From positions 62,001-126,000 of the forward strand of contig JALGVT010000006.1 in NCBI GenBank assembly GCA_025774555.1: a stretch of 64,000 bases of DNA, read 5' to 3'. Positions within the stretch are counted from its first letter, which is position 1. Each line of letters starts with the position of its first letter. This DNA comes from a candidate division LCP-89 bacterium. GTDB taxonomy: Bacteria > Electryoneota > B3-LCP. Below, in pieces: positions 1 through 8,600 of the stretch. The position numbers and the translations under genes are program-made. The notes beneath the pieces were generated by a model. That model saw only the letters and a list, made by a program, of their open reading frames with translations, was not told where the DNA came from and ran no database searches.

Positions 1-68
1 TGGAACCCAGTCCCCCACCAGGATCACCAGTCTCGTCGAAATATACTAAAAACATAAGTTTGCACTAA

Positions 69-839
69 TTATTGGTTTTTGCTATCTATCAATCGATCTG
101 TGATATTTGTTATTGATTCACCTAATAATTTTGGAATGTTTATATCCGAGCCAGCCTGCCAATTTGTTCTAATCTCTAAATCTAAGGGCAAAGAGGCGAT
201 GATTTCAAGGTTTTTCAGCACTTCTTTGACCTGTTTGGATTCCTCATCGTTGTCTATTTTATTCAGCACGCCAACGATTTTGGGTACTCCGAGGTTTGCC
301 GCCAGTTTGTGGATGCGCTGCGCTGTTTCAATGCTCTGGCGCGATGGTTCTACCACGATCATCATCAGATCGACGCCCTGCGCGGTGCCTCGTCCCAAAT
401 GTTCAATCCCCGCTTCCATATCCATGATGACGATCTCGCCATCCTGTGTCAAGGCATGGTTGATCAGTTCACGCACGAAGACGTTTTCCGGGCAGGCGCA
501 ACCGCCGCGCGCTTTGGGTATATGCCCCATAACCAGCAGGCGGATATTTCCCAGTCTGACGCCATATTCTTCGGGGATGTCATCAACGCGCGGATTCATA
601 GTGAAGTACGATCCGATATCGCTGGAAGTCGAGCCGACACGTTCCTTGATTAGCGCTTTCATATCAACGATCGGTTTGATTTTATCTCCGTCGGGAACGC
701 CCAGAATCGATGCCATGTTGGCGTCCGGGTCAGCGTCGATGACATAGACCTTATTGCCGCGCTCTGCAAATTCCTTTGCCAGGAGCGCTGATATCGTCGT
801 TTTACCGACGCCGCCTTTTCCGGTGATAGCGAGTTTCAT
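69..839 (-). CDS. CooC/AcsF-type nickel-insertion ATPase
   Basis: P-loop ATPase of 256 aa from the MinD/CooC family. It carries the deviant Walker A box GKGGVGKTT at residues 7-15, the DADPDAN segment at 35-41, and a CxC pair (Cys114, Cys116) in the motif GGCACPENV. In characterised CooC the CxC pair binds nickel at the dimer interface and ATP hydrolysis drives insertion into the carbon-monoxide dehydrogenase C-cluster; AcsF is the counterpart acting on acetyl-CoA synthase. The gene lies downstream of acsB on the same strand, about 200 bp away, so an AcsF-like role in maturing the A-cluster is the more likely assignment. This is inference from context, because CooC and AcsF cannot be separated by motif alone. 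A second CooC-like paralogue sits at 8601-9386 next to cooS. Confidence 0.88.
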   Translation of the reverse strand: MKLAITGKGGVGKTTISALLAKEFAERGNKVYVIDADPDANMASILGVPDGDKIKPIVDMKALIKERVGSTSSDIGSYFTMNPRVDDIPEEYGVRLGNIRLLVMGHIPKARGGCACPENVFVRELINHALTQDGEIVIMDMEAGIEHLGRGTAQGVDLMMIVVEPSRQSIETAQRIHKLAANLGVPKIVGVLNKIDNDEESKQVKEVLKNLEIIASLPLDLEIRTNWQAGSDINIPKLLGESITNITDRLIDSKNQ

Positions 840-922
840 AAGTAAAGAATACAGAATTCAGAATGCTCGATCGTTTCCCCATAGGTCGGAAGGACAGATA
901 AGCCCGAGTATGAGGCTCGCCC

Positions 923-970
923 AGCCCTAAAGGACGTGGGCTACGTATGGTACAACCCCCATGAATGGGG
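923..970. repeat. two short intergenic hairpins
   Basis: The 196-bp gap between acsB and the CooC-like gene holds two small inverted repeats: AGCCC/GGGCT with a 10-nt loop (923-942) and CCCCATGAATGGGG (957-970). They resemble the other short palindromes scattered between genes here (3271-3319, 4203-4373). They have no U-tract, so they are better read as dispersed palindromic units or mRNA hairpins than as intrinsic terminators. Confidence 0.5.
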
Positions 971-1035
971 CTTCTATTTTGATTATTTTAGTGATCTTGG
1001 TCAGTTTGAGCCCTACAATTTATTGTGGGACCATT

Positions 1036-3225
1036 CTACATCATTTCGCCCATAGCCAAAGCCGGATGATCGACGGTTGCCAGATGTTCAGCCAGCTTTT
1101 CCAGATCATCGGTGACGGTTTCATCGGCGATTTTATCCACCAGATCAGAACAGCCAATTTCGTCGCATCGTTCGTTAAGTTTATCACCCAGGCGATTCTT
1201 CAGGTTAGTAGTCATCCAGACGATGCGTTTTAGACCTCCGTCCGCGGATATGAACTTTTTCGACAGGACATAGAGGATGCCGATGCCGATGAATCCGGGA
1301 GTCTGCTGTCCTCCGCCGACGACCTCTGCCAGTGAGGAGAAGGTCATCCCGGCAGGCGTCATTCCCTGGAATTCGCGGTCAACGATCATAACTCCGCCGG
1401 TGCCGGGCAGGACGCAGATAATCGCTTCGAAGCAGCCGCAGGAGGTCATGGGATCTTCCATCATGGAATAGGCGCTGAATCGTTCGACCATCTGGTTGGA
1501 TTTGGAATAGACAAAATCATCCACGCCTTTCCATTTACCCTTCTCTACGTCATAGCAATCGCCTTTGGGCACAGGCTGGTTACCGCCTGTGGGATTGATC
1601 TCATAAGCGGCTTTACCATCCAGCCAGTTGTAAGCTCCGCAGAGACCCAGCCTTTCGGGCGTGATAACGCAGACATGATTAGGCGCATAAGACTGGCAGA
1701 GCTGGCAGGAATAGAACGTATCGACGGCTTCGTCAACCAGTTCTCCCATGCGTTTGTCACGCACTTCGTAACCGGATTTGGCTTCTTTGTAGAGCCGTTC
1801 CACATCCTCTTCCTTGATGAAGAGCTTCACCTGAACTTTATCGACAATGGCGGGGAATTCATTCAGCAGCATGGAGCGCAGGGTAACACCGAGATGACTC
1901 AACTTAAAACCGGCTTTCTTCGCTGTATTTGATATGCGCAGCCAGATGGTGTCGCGTTGTCCGAGGTGCATCACTCCCATGGGCATCGAGAGCATGGTAT
2001 GGATGTACCTTTCGAGAATGCTCTCGAAATCCTTCTGCATTTTCCGTCCGGCAACTTCAACCCAGATTGCCAGCGGCAGTTTGGCGGCTTCTTCGATCTC
2101 GTTGATTTCAAGCCCGATTACTTCGATCATGCCATCTTCTACCTCTTCCAGTTTCTTCATGGAGAGGTATTCAAATGCGGTGTGGAACCTGCCGCCGAAT
2201 TCTACTGCCAGATCGTCCTTACGGACGCGCTCTCCTTCAAAGGCGGGACCGTAACGCACCGGGATGTCGATCTTCTGGATTTTGATTTTCACGCCGCGGA
2301 CTTCAATTGCCTTCTGCGGCATGTCATCGTGTGAAATATTAGCGACGACATGTTCATAAGTGCATATACCCGAAGGCAGGATTTCAGGAATGTCCGTATC
2401 CGCAATCACCGGGAATCCGAAGTTGATCGCTCCGGCGGCAGTGGCGTATTTCTCATCATCCACTTCGCCTAATGCCAACACAAAGGCATGGACGCGCTGT
2501 TTATTGTAAAGAAGGATGTCAGTTGCTTCTTTCAGCCCGCCGGGCTTAAGCCCCCCGAAGGTCATCGCCGATCTTGCGGCAAATCCTAAAGCCCATACTG
2601 CAGCAGACGTATCCTTACCGTAAGGGACAAGGAAAGTATCCCAGTTCATCTCGACGTCGGCTTCAGCTAATTGCTCCGCCATGGAGACACCATTAGTATG
2701 CGATGCTAAAAAGACGAGGATATTTCTCTCCTGCAGGTCACGCGCCAACTTGACAGCCGCTTCAGTAGTTGGCAAAGCGCCCGCGCAGGCGGCGAATCCC
2801 GGCATGCGTCCGTCAACCAGTTTGATGCCTTGTTCGCGCAGAATGGCATCCGAGGTTGCGCCCAGCCAGATACCGTCGTAGGGATTGGGATCATGAGCAT
2901 ATTTTAATCCCTCGATGATCTCTTCGGCAAAGAGCGTCGCCATGCCGGCGTCTAAGGCATCGCCCAGATAGGGCAGCCAGAGTTCATCGGTCGGGATGGG
3001 GGGGAGCATCTTGCGGCAGTGCTGTAAAACCTCCTGCATGTCTCCGATTTTCCGGACTTTTAACCCAAGCATGGCGTAGATGACCGGTAGATAGTACGCC
3101 GTATCCGGCAGATCGACGGTTTTGTCCAATCCCAGTTTGCCAGTTGCTTCTGCCAATTGAGTTTCAGCTTTTTCGATTATCTTATGTGCGCCGCGAATGG
3201 CGGCGGTTGCGATGATGCGGGACAT
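1036..3225 (-). CDS. acsB: CO-methylating acetyl-CoA synthase (ACS)
   Basis: Full-length bacterial acetyl-CoA synthase, 729 aa, which condenses CO, a corrinoid-borne methyl group and CoA to acetyl-CoA at a Ni-Ni-[4Fe-4S] A-cluster. All A-cluster ligands are present: Cys507 and Cys510 in SCQLC, Cys519, Cys529, and Cys596/Cys598 in the CGC motif. Each lies one position from the Moorella thermoacetica numbering as I recall it (506, 509, 518, 528, 595, 597). The N-terminal domain that contacts the CO dehydrogenase subunit is complete, unlike the shorter archaeal form. A CooC/AcsF-type ATPase follows. The corrinoid iron-sulfur protein (acsC/acsD) and methyltransferase (acsE) genes are not in the window. 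CO would come from CooS (6646-8571) or from another CODH elsewhere in the genome. Confidence 0.96.
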   Translation of the reverse strand: MSRIIATAAIRGAHKIIEKAETQLAEATGKLGLDKTVDLPDTAYYLPVIYAMLGLKVRKIGDMQEVLQHCRKMLPPIPTDELWLPYLGDALDAGMATLFAEEIIEGLKYAHDPNPYDGIWLGATSDAILREQGIKLVDGRMPGFAACAGALPTTEAAVKLARDLQERNILVFLASHTNGVSMAEQLAEADVEMNWDTFLVPYGKDTSAAVWALGFAARSAMTFGGLKPGGLKEATDILLYNKQRVHAFVLALGEVDDEKYATAAGAINFGFPVIADTDIPEILPSGICTYEHVVANISHDDMPQKAIEVRGVKIKIQKIDIPVRYGPAFEGERVRKDDLAVEFGGRFHTAFEYLSMKKLEEVEDGMIEVIGLEINEIEEAAKLPLAIWVEVAGRKMQKDFESILERYIHTMLSMPMGVMHLGQRDTIWLRISNTAKKAGFKLSHLGVTLRSMLLNEFPAIVDKVQVKLFIKEEDVERLYKEAKSGYEVRDKRMGELVDEAVDTFYSCQLCQSYAPNHVCVITPERLGLCGAYNWLDGKAAYEINPTGGNQPVPKGDCYDVEKGKWKGVDDFVYSKSNQMVERFSAYSMMEDPMTSCGCFEAIICVLPGTGGVMIVDREFQGMTPAGMTFSSLAEVVGGGQQTPGFIGIGILYVLSKKFISADGGLKRIVWMTTNLKNRLGDKLNERCDEIGCSDLVDKIADETVTDDLEKLAEHLATVDHPALAMGEMM

Positions 3226-3270
3226 GGTGGTGTTTCCGTTTTGGTAGTGTTGTAACCTTTCGCAATAGCA

Positions 3271-3319
3271 CGGGAATGAATTCCCGAGCTATACTATTGC
3301 TGTCCCACTGAAGTGGGAC
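3271..3319. repeat. two intergenic palindromes
   Basis: Upstream of acsB, CGGGAATGAATTCCCG (3271-3286) and GTCCCACTGAAGTGGGAC (3302-3319) are near-perfect hairpins with loops of 2-4 nt built around TGAA. No T-run follows either. They look like members of a dispersed palindromic repeat family. A role in the acsB leader cannot be excluded. Confidence 0.6.
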
Positions 3320-3362
3320 GCTAAAAATATTTGCGTTCAGTAAGGAATGCTCTTAGAATAAT

Positions 3363-4148
3363 TTATTTTATTTCTCGTACGTGCGGTGTTAATTGTTCTG
3401 CTTGCTTTTTCTTTTCAGGATCACTTATATTTTTTATGTAATCCTTAGTTTCTCTAACACGGTCATTAAATTTCGTTTTCATCCACCCATATTTAACCCT
3501 TATATCTGGTTCATCTGACCCCAATCCGGTTCTAATGATCATTTCTAAATTTCCTGCTCCCACTAGAATTGGATACCCTGGTATATCTGCTTTACCAAAA
3601 TAATCAATATAATGCAACCCATCAGCATCTAGGTTAACATACCGCTCAATATTATTCATCTCTATGTTCGTTGAATTATAGTAAACTTCATTATAAACTT
3701 TCTCAGCCAAATCCATAATTGAGCTATCAATAATGATTCTGGGATAAAACGACGCTTTTGATTCAGCATCATAAGCCTTTATTAATGCAGGACCGAAAAC
3801 AAGTTTGTCTGTATGTACAATCTTGCCAAATGCTGCCCCCCCACGACATAAGAAACTATTCTCTACCAATTTGTAGAGCATTTCTTTAATAGTTTCAAAT
3901 CCATTAATGAAATTATCAGGATCATTAGCATCAAACGAAATGACTAATGAATCAGAAAAATGAGTCATACTCAGGTTTGGATTGACAGATTGTTGAGTGG
4001 TGACTTCCTGCTGTATTGTACTTAGAGCACTGTAGATCTTATTAATCTCAGTAAAATTAGGATCCCCATTTTTATCGATTGTTCGTTTAATACGATCTCT
4101 AAATCCTAATATATCAATAAAAATAACGACTCTATCTTCATATTCCAT
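3363..4148 (-). CDS. class III nucleotidyl-cyclase-like protein
   Basis: Protein of 261 aa that matches the layout of class III nucleotidyl cyclases, in the divergent branch that includes bacterial Pycsar pyrimidine cyclases. Residues 7-16 (VVIFIDILGF) fit the first metal-binding strand with Asp12. FSDSLVISF (64-72) supplies a second Asp66. RGGAAFGK (102-109), FGPALIKAY (118-126) and YPRI (135-138) fit the later core strands. I recognise the fold by these motifs only, and the nucleotide substrate is unknown. The start is ATG 4148, preceded by AGGAAGG five to six bases upstream; a longer frame to 4205 would run into the palindrome array. The gene is visibly more AT-rich than its neighbours, sits alone between hairpin repeats inside the C1 gene region, and has no adjacent TM or TIR effector. 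Acquisition by transfer is plausible. Confidence 0.6.
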   Translation of the reverse strand: MEYEDRVVIFIDILGFRDRIKRTIDKNGDPNFTEINKIYSALSTIQQEVTTQQSVNPNLSMTHFSDSLVISFDANDPDNFINGFETIKEMLYKLVENSFLCRGGAAFGKIVHTDKLVFGPALIKAYDAESKASFYPRIIIDSSIMDLAEKVYNEVYYNSTNIEMNNIERYVNLDADGLHYIDYFGKADIPGYPILVGAGNLEMIIRTGLGSDEPDIRVKYGWMKTKFNDRVRETKDYIKNISDPEKKKQAEQLTPHVREIK

Positions 4149-4202
4149 AAGCACCTTCCTAATCTCCCAACTGACAGACAAGAATACGCCGGGTCGGCTC
4201 AA

Positions 4203-4373
4203 CAAGGGGTTGTAACCCCTTGTCCAGAGGGGTGAGAGAGTTAGATTGAGGAAGCAAGGGGTTGCAACCCCTTGTTGGCTCTGTATAACTCTGCTCCGTG
4301 ATCAAGGGGTAACTACCCCTTGTTGCATACACAGTGCTTCATCTCCTTGTGACCAAGGAATAACTACCCCTTG
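4203..4373. repeat. array of four 20-bp palindromes, ~50-bp period
   Basis: Four copies of an inverted repeat start at 4203, 4255, 4303 and 4354: CAAGGGGTTGTAACCCCTTG, CAAGGGGTTGCAACCCCTTG, CAAGGGGTAACTACCCCTTG and CAAGGAATAACTACCCCTTG. The intervening segments are 32, 28 and 31 bp and unrelated to each other. Each copy can form a hairpin of up to nine pairs. Regular spacing with unique spacers is superficially CRISPR-like, but the repeats are short, fully palindromic and degrade along the array, and no cas gene is present. The array lies upstream of both the cyclase-like gene and the 3' end of osmC. Confidence 0.8.
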
Positions 4374-4405
4374 TTACGTCCATCACGGTTGACGTGATAG
4401 GGCTC

Positions 4406-4828
4406 TTACCCCTCCACAATCTCGTACCGATAATTCACTTTCACCATCGGTTTGATCATCGCGGTCGCGCCGCAGTATTTGACGTCGGTCAACTCGATAG
4501 CGCGGTCGATGTCTTTCTTGCGAATGTCTTTACCGATGAAGGTAAAGTGGAAGTTGATCTCGGTGTAGAGCTGAGGATGCTCGTCAGCTCTCACGCCTTC
4601 AACATCCAGATCGAATCCCTGCAGGGCTATCCGTTTCTTCTTCAGGATAGCCAGTATATCCATAGTGACACATCCTGCGATGCCCATCAACACCAGTTCC
4701 ATCGGGCGTGAACCGGCGCCGAACCCGCCCAGTTCCAGAGGCGCTCCCATGGTTACCCAGTGATTGGAATTGCTAAACGCGGCTAAAGCTAATCCTTCAA
4801 TCTGCTTGATTTTAACGTTCGTCTTCAT
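4406..4828 (-). CDS. OsmC/Ohr-family protein
   Basis: Protein of 140 aa from the OsmC/Ohr fold, whose characterised members reduce organic hydroperoxides with a cysteine pair. Both cysteines are kept: Cys53 in GIAGCVTMD and Cys119 in VKYCGAT. It begins 9 bp after the flavoprotein gene and is the last gene of the cooC-cooS-cooF-flavoprotein series. An OsmC gene in a CODH operon suggests that electrons from CO or NAD(P)H may feed peroxide defence, or that this oxygen-sensitive system carries its own protection. The family also contains uncharacterised YhfA-like proteins, so peroxidase activity is likely but not certain. Confidence 0.85.
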   Translation of the reverse strand: MKTNVKIKQIEGLALAAFSNSNHWVTMGAPLELGGFGAGSRPMELVLMGIAGCVTMDILAILKKKRIALQGFDLDVEGVRADEHPQLYTEINFHFTFIGKDIRKKDIDRAIELTDVKYCGATAMIKPMVKVNYRYEIVEG

Positions 4829-4837
4829 TGCGGTTCC

Positions 4838-6124
4838 TTATACTACAACGATTTCTTGGTATTCAGGTTCTTGAAAAGATTCCATCTGATCTTTGATCAG
4901 TTTTGACATCACTGCGAAATCATAGCGTCCCTGCAGCAGGTCATTTTTAATAGTGGATACGTCCACTCGCTTGCGCATAAGATTTGTCAGAACTCCAGCA
5001 TTGTCCACTATGCCAACTAAAACTGCTCCGACCAGATGGTTACCCTTGAAAACCATCTTGCGGTAGATTTTCTGATCCTGCGAGAAGTAACTGTGTGATT
5101 CGTATCCGGCATCGACCGGTTTGACAATGCCGATCGATATGAAGGAGACACCGAAGAAATCGGCGGCATTCATACGCATGGAACCGTCGTAGGCGACTTT
5201 TTTGCCAGCCATGTTTAAACCGGCGATGCGTCCCTGTTCGTAAGCGCAGGGCCAGACGGCATTGACTGTCGATTCGCAAGAGACACGGTCTTTAGTCACT
5301 GCCACGTCACCGGCGGCATAGATGTTTGGTTCAGCGGTTGCCATGCGGTCATCAGTTTTAATTCCCCAGTCAATCTCGATCTTCGTTCCTTGAGCCAAAT
5401 CGGTGTTGGGTTTGACGCCTTTGCCGGTGATTACAAGCTGTGTCGGCAGTTCGGTTCCGTCATCGAAGAGAACGGTTTCAATTCTATCGCCGCCTTTGAA
5501 TTCAAGCGGCTTTACGCCTGTCTTAACCTTGATGCCGTTATCTTCAAAAAGCGCCTGGAAGAAGTCACCGCATTCAGGATCAGCGACTTGCGATAAAAGG
5601 TGCGGTGATGTTATGGCAATCGTGGTTTTTATCTTGTGATGATGCAATCCTGAAGCAGCCTGCAGTCCGATACAGCCGCCGCCTAATACTATACCCTCTT
5701 TTGCCTTTTTTACCGATTTGTAAATCTTCTGCAAATCACCGTAAGTGCGGAATCCGAAGACGCCTTCTTTTTCCTCCCCCTTCACTCCCGTCTTCTGTGG
5801 TGATCCGCCGGTTGCCAGCAGGAGACGATCATAAGGGACAGTATCACCGCCGCGAAGATGGACTTCATTTACGGAAGTATCAATCTTCACGACACGCTGT
5901 CCTGACTGTACCTCGATATTCTTCTCAGTATAGAACTCCGGGGGACGGAAAGTCAATTCGCCCTTATCGATCCAACCAGCGAGTTCATAAGAGATCAAAG
6001 CCCGGCTGTACGCCGATTCAGGTTCGTCGCTGATTATAACGATGGCAGATTCTGCGTCCACTTCTCGGATCGCTTCAGCGGCTCCGATGCCGGCGGCAGA
6101 ATTGCCGATGATGACGTAATTCAT
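4838..6124 (-). CDS. FAD-dependent NAD(P)H oxidoreductase of the CODH operon
   Basis: Pyridine nucleotide-disulfide oxidoreductase family protein, 428 aa. The N-terminal FAD-binding segment begins at residue 2 (YVIIGNSAAGIGAAEAI). A second Rossmann motif near residue 145 (VLGGGCIGLQAA) binds NAD(P)H, and the AAGDVA motif near 270 contacts FAD. There is no CxxxxC redox disulfide, so it resembles NADH:rubredoxin/ferredoxin oxidoreductases. It follows cooF by 15 bp. In other CODH clusters of the CooS-CooF-FNOR type, this flavoprotein is thought to move electrons from CooF to NAD(P)+; that role is inferred here from context. The direct electron partner cannot be read from the sequence. Confidence 0.88.
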   Translation of the reverse strand: MNYVIIGNSAAGIGAAEAIREVDAESAIVIISDEPESAYSRALISYELAGWIDKGELTFRPPEFYTEKNIEVQSGQRVVKIDTSVNEVHLRGGDTVPYDRLLLATGGSPQKTGVKGEEKEGVFGFRTYGDLQKIYKSVKKAKEGIVLGGGCIGLQAASGLHHHKIKTTIAITSPHLLSQVADPECGDFFQALFEDNGIKVKTGVKPLEFKGGDRIETVLFDDGTELPTQLVITGKGVKPNTDLAQGTKIEIDWGIKTDDRMATAEPNIYAAGDVAVTKDRVSCESTVNAVWPCAYEQGRIAGLNMAGKKVAYDGSMRMNAADFFGVSFISIGIVKPVDAGYESHSYFSQDQKIYRKMVFKGNHLVGAVLVGIVDNAGVLTNLMRKRVDVSTIKNDLLQGRYDFAVMSKLIKDQMESFQEPEYQEIVVV

Positions 6125-6139
6125 ATATCCAACCGCATT

Positions 6140-6646
6140 TTATGCAGATTTACCTATTATCCCAATCTGTTTCATCTCTTCAATGAAAGCTCTAAATTCT
6201 TCATTCGTACCGTAGAACAGCGCTCTGGTGGGGCAGGCTTCCACGCAGGCGGGACCTCCGGCTCTGCCTTCGCAGAGATCGCATTTTATCACCTTGCCCC
6301 GATGATGATCGGGCTGCGCCGCTCCAAATGGACAGACCATCACACACATCCAACAGCCGACGCAGCGGGACATATCCACGCTCACTTGACCGGTTTCAGG
6401 GTTTTTGCTGACTGCGCCGGATTTGCAAGCGAACAGACAGTCCGGTTCTTCGCAATGCAGGCAATTCAGGGGGAGTTTCAAGTCGTCACCAGCCTGTACC
6501 TGTATGCGATAACGCGGCGGAAGTTCCTCGGAAATTGCTCCCAACAGTGTCTTTGACTGCGAATGTTCCACTGCGCAGGCGATTTCGCAGGTACGGCAGC
6601 CAGTGCAGAGATTGCTTACTACGAATACTTTGCGTTTATCCGGCAT
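6140..6646 (-). CDS. cooF: CooF-like four-cluster ferredoxin subunit
   Basis: Iron-sulfur electron carrier of 168 aa of the CooF/HycB type. Four cysteine groups predict four [4Fe-4S] clusters: CTGCRTCEIAC, CLHCEEPDC, CVGCWMCVMVC with a downstream CP, and CDLC followed by a distal CVEAC. It would accept electrons from the CooS D/B clusters and hand them to the adjacent flavoprotein. The stop codon of cooS and the ATG at 6646 overlap as TGATG, with a GAGG box eight bases upstream inside cooS, so translation is coupled. A GTG one codon upstream would add a single residue. There is no Tat or Sec signal, so it is cytoplasmic. Confidence 0.92.
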   Translation of the reverse strand: MPDKRKVFVVSNLCTGCRTCEIACAVEHSQSKTLLGAISEELPPRYRIQVQAGDDLKLPLNCLHCEEPDCLFACKSGAVSKNPETGQVSVDMSRCVGCWMCVMVCPFGAAQPDHHRGKVIKCDLCEGRAGGPACVEACPTRALFYGTNEEFRAFIEEMKQIGIIGKSA

Positions 6647-8571
6647 CACGCTGACCTCGATATTTTTACGGGATACATCATCGGATCGAGTTTTAAGGCT
6701 TCTCTTTTCCGGTCAAGGTGTTCGATGATTCCATGCGCCGCTTTGATAGGATCGTCCTCGAAGACCCAGCAAGCGCCGAAATCTTTCTCCATACCTTTTG
6801 TAAGGTAATCTAACACTGCCGGTGTGCCGAGGATTCGGGGGGCGGGCGAATAGAAAGTGGTGATGCCCGACGCCACCGCGTATAACCCGATTGAGACCGC
6901 TTTTTCCGACATAGCTTCAGGAGCGGCTGCGGCGACGGGAAGCTGCGAAATATCTACACCGACTCCGCCTTCTTTAACCATTTCAGCGCAGGCGACCAGG
7001 ATGCGGGAATTATCCACGCAGGATCCCATGTGCAGCACCGGCGGAATGCCCACAGTCTCGCAGATTTCCCTTAATCCCTGACCGGCTTTTTCCTTCGCCG
7101 CTTCCGGGCGCAGCCAGCCTGCTTTGGCGCACGCCAGCGCCGAGCATCCGGTCTGGATGACCAGCACGTCGTGTTTGAGCAGTTCTTCGACCAGAGCTAT
7201 ATGACCGCTGTCGTGCGGGATGCGCACGTTATTGCAGCCCACCACGCCGACGACTCCGCGCAATCTGCCAGACATAATGCCGTCGTTTAAAGGGCGATAA
7301 GACGAGCGGAAAGTTCCGCCCAGATGGTGGAAGGTGTTTTCAGCCGTGAATCCGGCAACCAGATCCATCATTTCCTGGGGGATATCCACTTTGCCTGCAT
7401 CACGATTAGGGAAGTTATCTATCGCCGATTTCAGGATGGTTTTTGCGAAGTCGAGGGCTCTGTGTTCCTCGAACTGCAGATGTTTTGCTCCGGGGATACG
7501 AGCTTTCTCGGAGGTAGTGATAACCTGTGTATGGAAGTGTCCAGCTACTTCTGTCAGCCCCGGCATTATGCACTGGACGTCAACGATCATAGTTTCGACC
7601 GCGCCGGTGGAAATAGCTAATTCCTGCTGGAGAAAATTGCCCGCCACCGGATAGCCCTGACGCATCAGGATTTCATTGGCGGTACAGCAGATTCCTGAGA
7701 GCGTGATTCCCACCGCGCCTTTAGATTTAGCGTAATCGAGGATTTCTTTATCCCTGGAAGCCACCACGATCATCTCTGAAAGCAAGGGCTCGTGTCCATG
7801 CACGACAACGTTGATCTGATCCTGTTTTAAAACGCCGAGATTAACTTTGGCTCTGACCGGTTTAGGAGACCCGAAGAGCACATCCTGCACGTCGGTGGCG
7901 ATCATCGAACCGCCCCATCCGTCTGCCAGAGCGCACCGCACCGCTTGAAGGATCAGGCTGCGGTGATCGGCGTCCACGCCTATATGCGTGCGATGCAGGC
8001 ACTCGACGACTTCACGGTCTATTGCCCGGGGATAGACTCCAGCCTTTTTCCAGCGTTGCTGCTGCCCTTCGGGGGCGCGTTTGATCAGGTCGATATAACC
8101 TTCGCTTTGACCGAAATTATCAAAAAAACGCCTGGCAACCTGAGCCGCGAGGTCGGCATAGGAAACGTTTTCAGTTTCTATTTCCAACTCGGCGGCGAGC
8201 GTTTTTAGCTTTTCTATATCCGATATCTGGTAGTCTTTCGCCTCGCCCCGCGCCGCATCCAGAAGAACCTGGCAAACGCCCCGCCCATGATCCGAATGAG
8301 CTGCCGCTCCAGCCGCCGTCGCGCGAGTGAAGTTGCGCGCCGAGATGGTGTCTTTCTTAGCGCCGCATGCTCCTCCGACGTCCTCTTTTGAGAATGGATC
8401 GATGCGGCAGGGACCCATGTAGCAGATAGTACAGCAGAGTCCGAGATCGCCGAAAGCGCAGATCGGCTGCATTGCTTCATGTCTTTCCCAAACGGTGGGT
8501 ATTTCCCGCTCCCGGGCGTGATCATGTGCTTTAATGGTTGCGGGATCGACAGAAATCCTGGAATTTGCCAA
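6646..8571 (-). CDS. cooS: Ni-dependent CO dehydrogenase catalytic subunit
   Basis: Anaerobic CO dehydrogenase, 641 aa, interconverting CO and CO2. Ligands for all clusters are visible. D-cluster: Cys38 and Cys46. B-cluster: Cys47, Cys50, Cys55 and Cys69, each one short of the Carboxydothermus CODH-II numbering. C-cluster: the His in VVVHGHEP and the cysteines in SGICCTANE, DVQCIMPG, VGCNN, TGCSALAC and HMGSCVDN. The catalytic Lys lies in EAMSEKAV. Nothing required for activity is missing. The gene follows cooC by 29 bp and overlaps cooF, which marks a CODH with its own electron-transfer partners rather than the AcsA subunit encoded beside acsB. Operation with AcsB is still possible. Confidence 0.96.
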   Translation of the reverse strand: MANSRISVDPATIKAHDHAREREIPTVWERHEAMQPICAFGDLGLCCTICYMGPCRIDPFSKEDVGGACGAKKDTISARNFTRATAAGAAAHSDHGRGVCQVLLDAARGEAKDYQISDIEKLKTLAAELEIETENVSYADLAAQVARRFFDNFGQSEGYIDLIKRAPEGQQQRWKKAGVYPRAIDREVVECLHRTHIGVDADHRSLILQAVRCALADGWGGSMIATDVQDVLFGSPKPVRAKVNLGVLKQDQINVVVHGHEPLLSEMIVVASRDKEILDYAKSKGAVGITLSGICCTANEILMRQGYPVAGNFLQQELAISTGAVETMIVDVQCIMPGLTEVAGHFHTQVITTSEKARIPGAKHLQFEEHRALDFAKTILKSAIDNFPNRDAGKVDIPQEMMDLVAGFTAENTFHHLGGTFRSSYRPLNDGIMSGRLRGVVGVVGCNNVRIPHDSGHIALVEELLKHDVLVIQTGCSALACAKAGWLRPEAAKEKAGQGLREICETVGIPPVLHMGSCVDNSRILVACAEMVKEGGVGVDISQLPVAAAAPEAMSEKAVSIGLYAVASGITTFYSPAPRILGTPAVLDYLTKGMEKDFGACWVFEDDPIKAAHGIIEHLDRKREALKLDPMMYPVKISRSA

Positions 8572-8600
8572 GGTTAATCTCCCTATATTGCAGTCTGTTT

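Noticed and set aside
79..747. A 222-codon open frame opposite the CooC/AcsF-like gene
   Set aside because: Antisense to a protein with intact P-loop and CxC motifs; low-complexity translation.
4203..4373. The regularly spaced repeats as a CRISPR array
   Set aside because: The repeats are 20 bp, perfectly palindromic, and degrade along the array; there are only four, and no cas gene lies anywhere in the window.
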